A stretch of DNA of 64,000 nt from Psilocybe azurescens. Lineage: Eukaryota; Basidiomycota; Agaricomycetes; Agaricales; Agrocybaceae. Every line of letters begins with the position of its first letter. Position 1 is the first letter of the stretch. Below, piece after piece: positions 59,183 through 64,000 of the stretch. The notes under the pieces are model-generated. The model worked only from the letters and a program-made list of their open reading frames with translations, was not told the DNA's origin and ran no database searches. A program made the translations under genes and the position numbers. Location of the stretch: positions 620,001 through 684,000 of the forward strand of contig JAJIRX010000510.1 in the NCBI GenBank assembly GCA_023853785.1. The letters are read 5' to 3'.

Positions 59183-60573
59183 TAGGTCTGACGCTTCGTA
59201 GTTATCCGGTGCAAATTTAGCGCAGTTATAGGTGCGGTCGGTGGCTGTAGGGGTGGCACTCGACACTCCTGGAATGGATGCAGAGACAGCATCCGCGATT
59301 GCAGCACCGTGCTGGGTTGTGACGGGTATAACGGCTGAGTTCTCGTCACTGACCATCGCCGCCGATTTGTCTTCTGGACATTCAGCATCATGACCATGCC
59401 CATAGATTTTCCATAGTTTGAGATTTCTGAATTGACGACTGACCCTTCTTAGCTCTCGATACCGATTTATAACGACCTTCGGGAATGCAGGGCATGTTAG
59501 GCGTCAAGCTTTTGGTAATATTGGTATCCTGATGTTTTGCATTCTAAATTCGATAGACAGAAGTCTGTTAAGACCTGAAGAGTAAAAACAGTTTGGATGG
59601 TTTTAAAACTTCGCGGAAATAAGCCGAGTTTGAGATAATTGAGATCTTGAAGTGCAGTTGGTCCATGACAAGAGCAGTGAACCACAGGCAGCTGGTGAAT
59701 CCCACTGATATTGACAATTGTCATGAATGGATTATTGTAGGTATCATAGCGTGGTGGAAGGGGAAGTGAGTTTGGATGTGTCCCAGGAACCAGTATTTCA
59801 AACATTGGCTCTTGTCCTTCAGGTGGTTCGGCCCCCGCCTCCTCTTCTGCATCACCCCATTCATCTTCCTCAGAGACAGGGCGGTGGCCGCTGATTGGAC
59901 AAATGATGTTCCCCATCCTGTGTTGACGGACACCGGATGCCGCCATGTCCAAGATAGAGCTGTAGTCCTGTTTCCCATAGGGCTCCAACTTGAAAGAAAT
60001 GTCCATTCCATTTGTCGACGCGATGATAAGGCAAGAGATTATGGGCCTCTGCACAGCACTGAGTGCATGTCATCCGGCCTCCGATACAATTCGCGACATC
60101 GCCATATTCCAGGCGAACTTCCACACCTTTGACATTCGCCAATGTGAGCTGGGGCTTCCATTTCTAACAATGTCTGCAGATAAGATTTGCGTCAAGGTAA
60201 CCACTCGTGAAGATAGTCGTTTTGAGATATTCCGGCTGGAGCGTACATCAGGCAGAGCTTTGAGATTGCTCATCAACTGCTCGTCAGTAAGTCCCTCGTG
60301 GCTGAATGGTGAGTCTTTGATTGCAATTTCTTCAGGCAGAGCAAATTCGGGCAAAGGCCCATGTCTTCGTTCCTTTTGCACTCTGCTCTTTCCCAACTTC
60401 TTTCTTCTTTTACCAAGACGAAGCCATGTCTCTTCTTCTGGGTTGCTATTTTGCTTGTCATCAGGATGTATAATTCAGGCACGACATATTCCCATTGTTG
60501 CTGAGTAAAGAGAAAGATGAATGCAGTGTACAACAACGATATCCTGATCTATGTGCAATTTTCCAAAATAAAT

Positions 60574-60823
60574 GATCCTTGGCACGGCTTTTTGAACTGA
60601 CATCACATAAGGCATGAGTGATCGATAATCCTTCGGTCCCCGCTTCACCAAACTGATATATACTTACTTCATCCGGAGGCCACCTTGGCTAATTAATTGA
60701 TCCTTGGCACGGCCTTTTAAACTGACGTCACATAAAGCATGAGTGATCGATAATCCTTCGGTCCCCACTTCACCAAACTAACATATACTTACTTCATCCA
60801 GCAGCTGCCTTGGCTAAAAATGA
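60574..60823 (+). repeat. Tandem duplication, two units of 125 bp
   Basis: Units 60574-60698 and 60699-60823 share GATCCTTGGCACGGC, GCATGAGTGATCGATAATCC and CATATACTTACTTCATCC-like blocks with about ten differences. It lies between the KDZ 5' end and Zn2Cys6 copy 2, perhaps as part of a transposon end. Confidence 0.85.
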
Positions 60824-61099
60824 TCTACAACGATTGCTACTGAAAAGACGTGTGTTTTGAGATTATGATTTAGACCAAGACAACGAGTTTACAAAATAGG
60901 TGGCGGTGCAGTCGCATGATTTGATTGACATGAGTCTTGGCACAAGTCATGTCGCTCAGGTCACATGATGTGATTGTTCATGTTCGTAACTGGTTTTACT
61001 TCTCGTGGGCGCCCGAAGTTGAACAATCTTCTATGCCTGCGCTCATTTTAATCGTTATCACATATTCCGCTTCTTCATCTTCTTCTCCTCCATCTGCTT

Positions 61100-63010
61100 T
61101 AATGTCTTCGGAAATTATCAATCAAATTCACAAGAAGCTTTGTGTAATTACCATCGACCCGGAGGAATACAAGCGTGAATTAAAGCAGCTTTTTGAACAA
61201 CTGGTGAGTATATAACCACGGTATCTACGTCAAAGCCAGTGATAACAGGTCTATTTACAGAGGAGGGCATATCGGCTGCACACCTCTGAACATGGCAACT
61301 CCCCGGAGCCGGACAGTGCTCTTTGGTTCAATGTCTACACAACCCTGACGCAAGGTATCAACAAGGGGCCGAATGGCAATGAAAGGCTCAAGCCTAGATA
61401 TGAGCAAGTCCGGGCTTTAGTCTTAGCATTCGAGAAAGAAGAGGGGAAAGACAAACAGATGGGAGCAGATGAGCAAAGCAATCATTCGAAGGCGGCACCC
61501 GCAGTGCTGAGTGGTAAGTTATCCGTCGTGGTCAGAAACTTATCTTATATCTGTACAGGAGACCAACATGACGGATCTATAGCTGAGGCAGCCGTCGCCG
61601 CTGCCGATGAAGTGCAGATAGAGGAAGCTGCTGCCGCCGCCGAAGAAGTGCAGACAGAACCGGTGACCACTGTTATCCCAACAGCAGCAGCCGCCAACTC
61701 ATCAAACCCTTCAAGGCATTCAAAGATCATGGTTGTGGAGATCCCACCTAGAAAGGCGACAGTAACGAGAAATCCTGTCCTCAGTGATGAGGAGGAGGGT
61801 AATCTAAACAAGCAAAGAAACCGTCCGACAATGAAGAAAGGTAAAGGGAAGGAAGTATCGAGGATGGAGAAAGGTAAAGGGAAGGAAGTATCGAGGATGG
61901 AGAGTGATGACGAGGAGGACTCAGAAGAAGTAGAAAGTAAGCATTTAATTTCCTCTAGTACAAAAACTAATATATTTGTAGATTCAAACCAAAAGGACAT
62001 TCGCGAAGCGTACACGTCAAGTCCCGTTGAAGAAGAGGCCGGCGCCCGTCTCGAAGCTCTCCAATGCTTGGCGACCGGCTCAAGAGCCACCCATTGCATC
62101 GACATCCGCAGCAGCCGCTCCTCCCACCACCACTTGTCGGACCCATCCGGCTATCCAAAGAATGGAGGCATCTAATTCCAGTGCTCGTCGACCGGCTCCG
62201 TCGACATCCGCAGTCGAGGGGGATGCAAGCGGGGGCCGCTCGCATCATCAAAGCAGCCTCGGCCAGGTCATCAAAGGTCAGGGAGTGGACTGAAGGAGAG
62301 GTTGCCTGTAGGTCGTGCATTAGAGCACAAATACCATGCCTAGTCATGGTTGACAAGGACAACAGCGCCCATGCTTGTATGGAGTGCAACGCTAAAAGAA
62401 GAAGTGCCCGTTAGCAGTGGCGAAGTCCCCCATTCTAGGTTTTGGGACAACAATCAACTACGAGATGGCAGATGATCTGTCAGGGGAGGCGTTTAATCCC
62501 AATACTCGAGCAGCAAGGCGGATCCTGGAAGATATGGAGAGGAAGTGGGCAATGCCCGAGGATTTCGGAGGAATCCTCATGAGCATTGTCTCTAGCCTTC
62601 GAGTGGTCAGGGACGACAGCAAGCACCTCATGTCGGAATTTCAGAAGTTGAAGGAAACTGTCAACCGGCTGGCATCCGCCCAAAACAACAACGACAGGCT
62701 GGTCGACGACGTGCAAGGTGCGACCGACGTTGAGGACACCCTTCAGCAACTGCATGCAAAACGCATCTGAAGGTGAGTCGAAGCGGCATCAACAATGGCG
62801 CCTCGCGGATCAGACAATGACAGTTCCAGCGGTCATGATGGGGACATGCCCAAAGTCCGTGAAAGTTATATCGCTTCCTGTAAGCGTCTTCTATGCAGGC
62901 CTGACAGCACAGATGGAATTACCAATGAAGATGGAGCAGGGGCCGCCTTGAAACGCAAGGCAACCAGCGACTGTTGCTGGACATAGCCTATCCAAGAAAC
63001 AAAAATGTAG
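61100..63010 (+). pseudogene. Zn2Cys6-type protein gene, copy 2 (frameshifted)
   Basis: ATG at 61100 (MSSEIINQIHKKLCVITIDP). An intron follows (61204-61259), then RRAYRLHTSEHGNSPEPDSA, LWFNVYTTLTQGINKGPNGN and RLKPRYEQVRALVLAFEKEE. After another intron comes an acidic/Ala-rich region with a duplicated MEKGKGKEVSR. The zinc cluster region reads REWTEGEVACRSCIRAQIPC and ACMECNAKRR; its last Cys falls in the next frame after one missing base at about 62395-62402. The third block is RRILEDMERKWAMPEDFGGI, paralogous to copy 1, plus a helix SLRVVRDDSKHLMSEFQKLK. The end is AALKRKAT, with SKKQK in another frame and TAG at 63008-63010. This copy keeps the first exon that copy 1 lacks. Same strand and type as copy 1, on the other side of the KDZ gene. 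Confidence 0.65.
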
Positions 63011-63800
63011 GAATGGCGTGTACTTTTTCTGCACCCTCTCGGCAACATATTTGTTATATATTTTGTCTTGTCATTCCGTCGTGCTGGGCTTTCTTGTTGG
63101 ACATCGCCCTGTCTTTTTTTTTTTGGGACTTTTACATTTAGTTTTTGTTTGCATTTAATACATCAGGGCCCGTAGTAGTCTGTTGTTCATTTGGCCCCCA
63201 CATTAAAATTATACTATATACAGAATTATAATGCAGTTTTGGTCACTTAATTCATGAAAACAGTATGATTCAGCTTCTTAGACAAAGAAAGTGGCAGGTT
63301 GAAGGCGGTGGCCACATACTTTTTGTAAATATAACCGGCCACCGCCTTTGCACTGGTCTTTGACTGGTGGGCAGTTGTGCCCACTACGCAAGTGGGATAA
63401 TTGGCACGGCAAATTTTCATGGGGGAAAATGGGAAAGCCGTTGCAAAAAAAACGATTCTTGTGCAGCTTTGTGTAAAAAAGCCTGGCATGCACGTACAAA
63501 CTGACATCTCAATCGGAATGACTGATTGATGACTCTGGCGGCCGTCATCAACAAAATAGGTGCCCAGTGATTTCACACGGCTTCCATTTTGGTATAAAAC
63601 TATCTACAATGCTTCTTTCCAGAGCCCGGATGCCAAGAGATCAATAAGCTGGAAGGGATAACCAAGGGATATCAAAATAATTGTCTTTATTTGTGGTCAC
63701 CTTCCACTGGGAACTTTTTTTCTTCTTGTCGATCATCCTACATCCTGATAACGTTAATTCTCTACCTACTCCTACTAAATCAAAAGCTCTGTTTATTATT
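63011..63800. other. 3' flank of Zn2Cys6 copy 2 and spacer
   Basis: T-rich with GGGCCCGTAGTAGT shared with 55030-55043. Around 63310-63580 a minus-strand frame gives no recognisable domain. No gene supported. Confidence 0.45.
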
Positions 63801-64000
63801 ATGGACTCTGAAAACCTCAATACATCAAACTCAAAGATATCCCATTCCGCCGAACCTGTCAATCCAACGAAATGCTCAATTACTGCGCACCATGAAGATA
63901 TGGAGGGCATAAACTTTTCCAAGGTCCATATACCTCATCCTGACAACATGGTGGATCCTGGTAGGGACTTGGTTTCTGTCACAGCCGGCCCTATTGTCGG
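63801..64000 (+). CDS. Unrecognised protein, N-terminal part, runs off the window
   Basis: ATG at 63801 opens a frame (MDSENLNTSNSKISHSAEPV, then HHEDMEGINFSKVHIPHPDN) that stays open for 66 codons to the window end. It is polar and Asn/Ser/His-rich with no domain visible. It could be the first exon of another mobile-element gene. Confidence 0.35.
   Translation, partial: MDSENLNTSNSKISHSAEPVNPTKCSITAHHEDMEGINFSKVHIPHPDNMVDPGRDLVSVTAGPIV

Larger units (their letters stand above)
55181..60540 (-). pseudogene. KDZ (Kyakuja-Dileera-Zisupton) transposase gene, split by a Tc1 element
   Basis: Read from about 60540 down to 55181, with the Tc1 insertion 57584-59182 in the middle. The N-terminal part has cysteine-rich CxC domains: CTQCCAEAHNLLPYHRVDKW, GLQLYLGHGGIRCPS, VVHCSCHGPTALQDLNYLKL and LECKTSGYQYYQKL. 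Then FCPACPQPGINLPGNW (57520-57570), the conserved start of the transposase region, and VVGDGNFK-like LVGDGNFKAYHLKQKN. The core reads ITCLLCIYDIMCQYYVNLFE, IGLFHIHGHKEECLYRWA, VGIIDGEILETLWATLNEIS and LDDHMGDNNWKKL. The C-terminal part has GLCKTELDIHCGQAEDILDQ, RVVDPNAPGQSSDTMAWFWS and MGWTVRFYMHMAGRWQ, RRDKEE. KDZ transposases move DNA transposons of basidiomycetes and often accompany TET/JBP genes. The insertion and extra slips (for example near 55810) inactivate it. Terminal repeats were not found. Confidence 0.85.

Overview
The window looks like nuclear DNA of a mushroom-forming basidiomycete (Agaricomycetes). Genes carry many short GT-AG introns (mostly 45-75 nt). The families present are typical of that group: F-box proteins of the Agaricomycete type, DUF6532, KDZ transposases with CxC-type zinc domains, and TET/JBP-like dioxygenases. 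Assignments rest on motif recognition alone; no database search was run. || Positions 1-28 kb are gene-rich host sequence. In order: a decayed F-box gene (minus); inositol phosphorylceramide synthase AUR1 (minus); a complete, young Ty1/copia retrotransposon just upstream of AUR1 (2869-8428, minus); three more F-box genes (plus, minus, plus), two of them frameshifted; a many-exon SulP transporter with STAS and cyclic-nucleotide-binding-like domains (minus); and the 25-kDa subunit of mRNA cleavage factor I (plus). Then come an alpha/beta-hydrolase remnant and a divergent pair of G-domain GTPase genes. The minus-strand GTPase has lost its P-loop glycine and carries an in-frame stop. || At 28061-30419 lies the strangest object: 35 tandem units, each shaped like a basidiomycete intron (GTGAGT...YTNAY...TTTCCAG, about 62-65 nt), separated by single variable triplets. 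|| Positions 30-64 kb are AT-rich and dominated by mobile DNA and decayed genes: a 1.86-kb inverted-repeat element with TCCAGTGGA repeats and a GGACAA minisatellite; fragments of a phosphate-permease-like MFS gene and of zuotin; a broken TET/JBP-like gene; a broken DUF6532 gene; a complete but frameshifted pogo/Tigger-type element; a long direct-repeat pair; and a KDZ transposase gene (minus) split by a Tc1/mariner element and flanked by two related Zn2Cys6 genes. The window ends inside an unrecognised open frame. || Many frameshifts are single-base losses in homopolymers, so some 'pseudogenes' could be sequencing errors. Losses of catalytic residues, deletions and in-frame stops in others cannot be explained that way.
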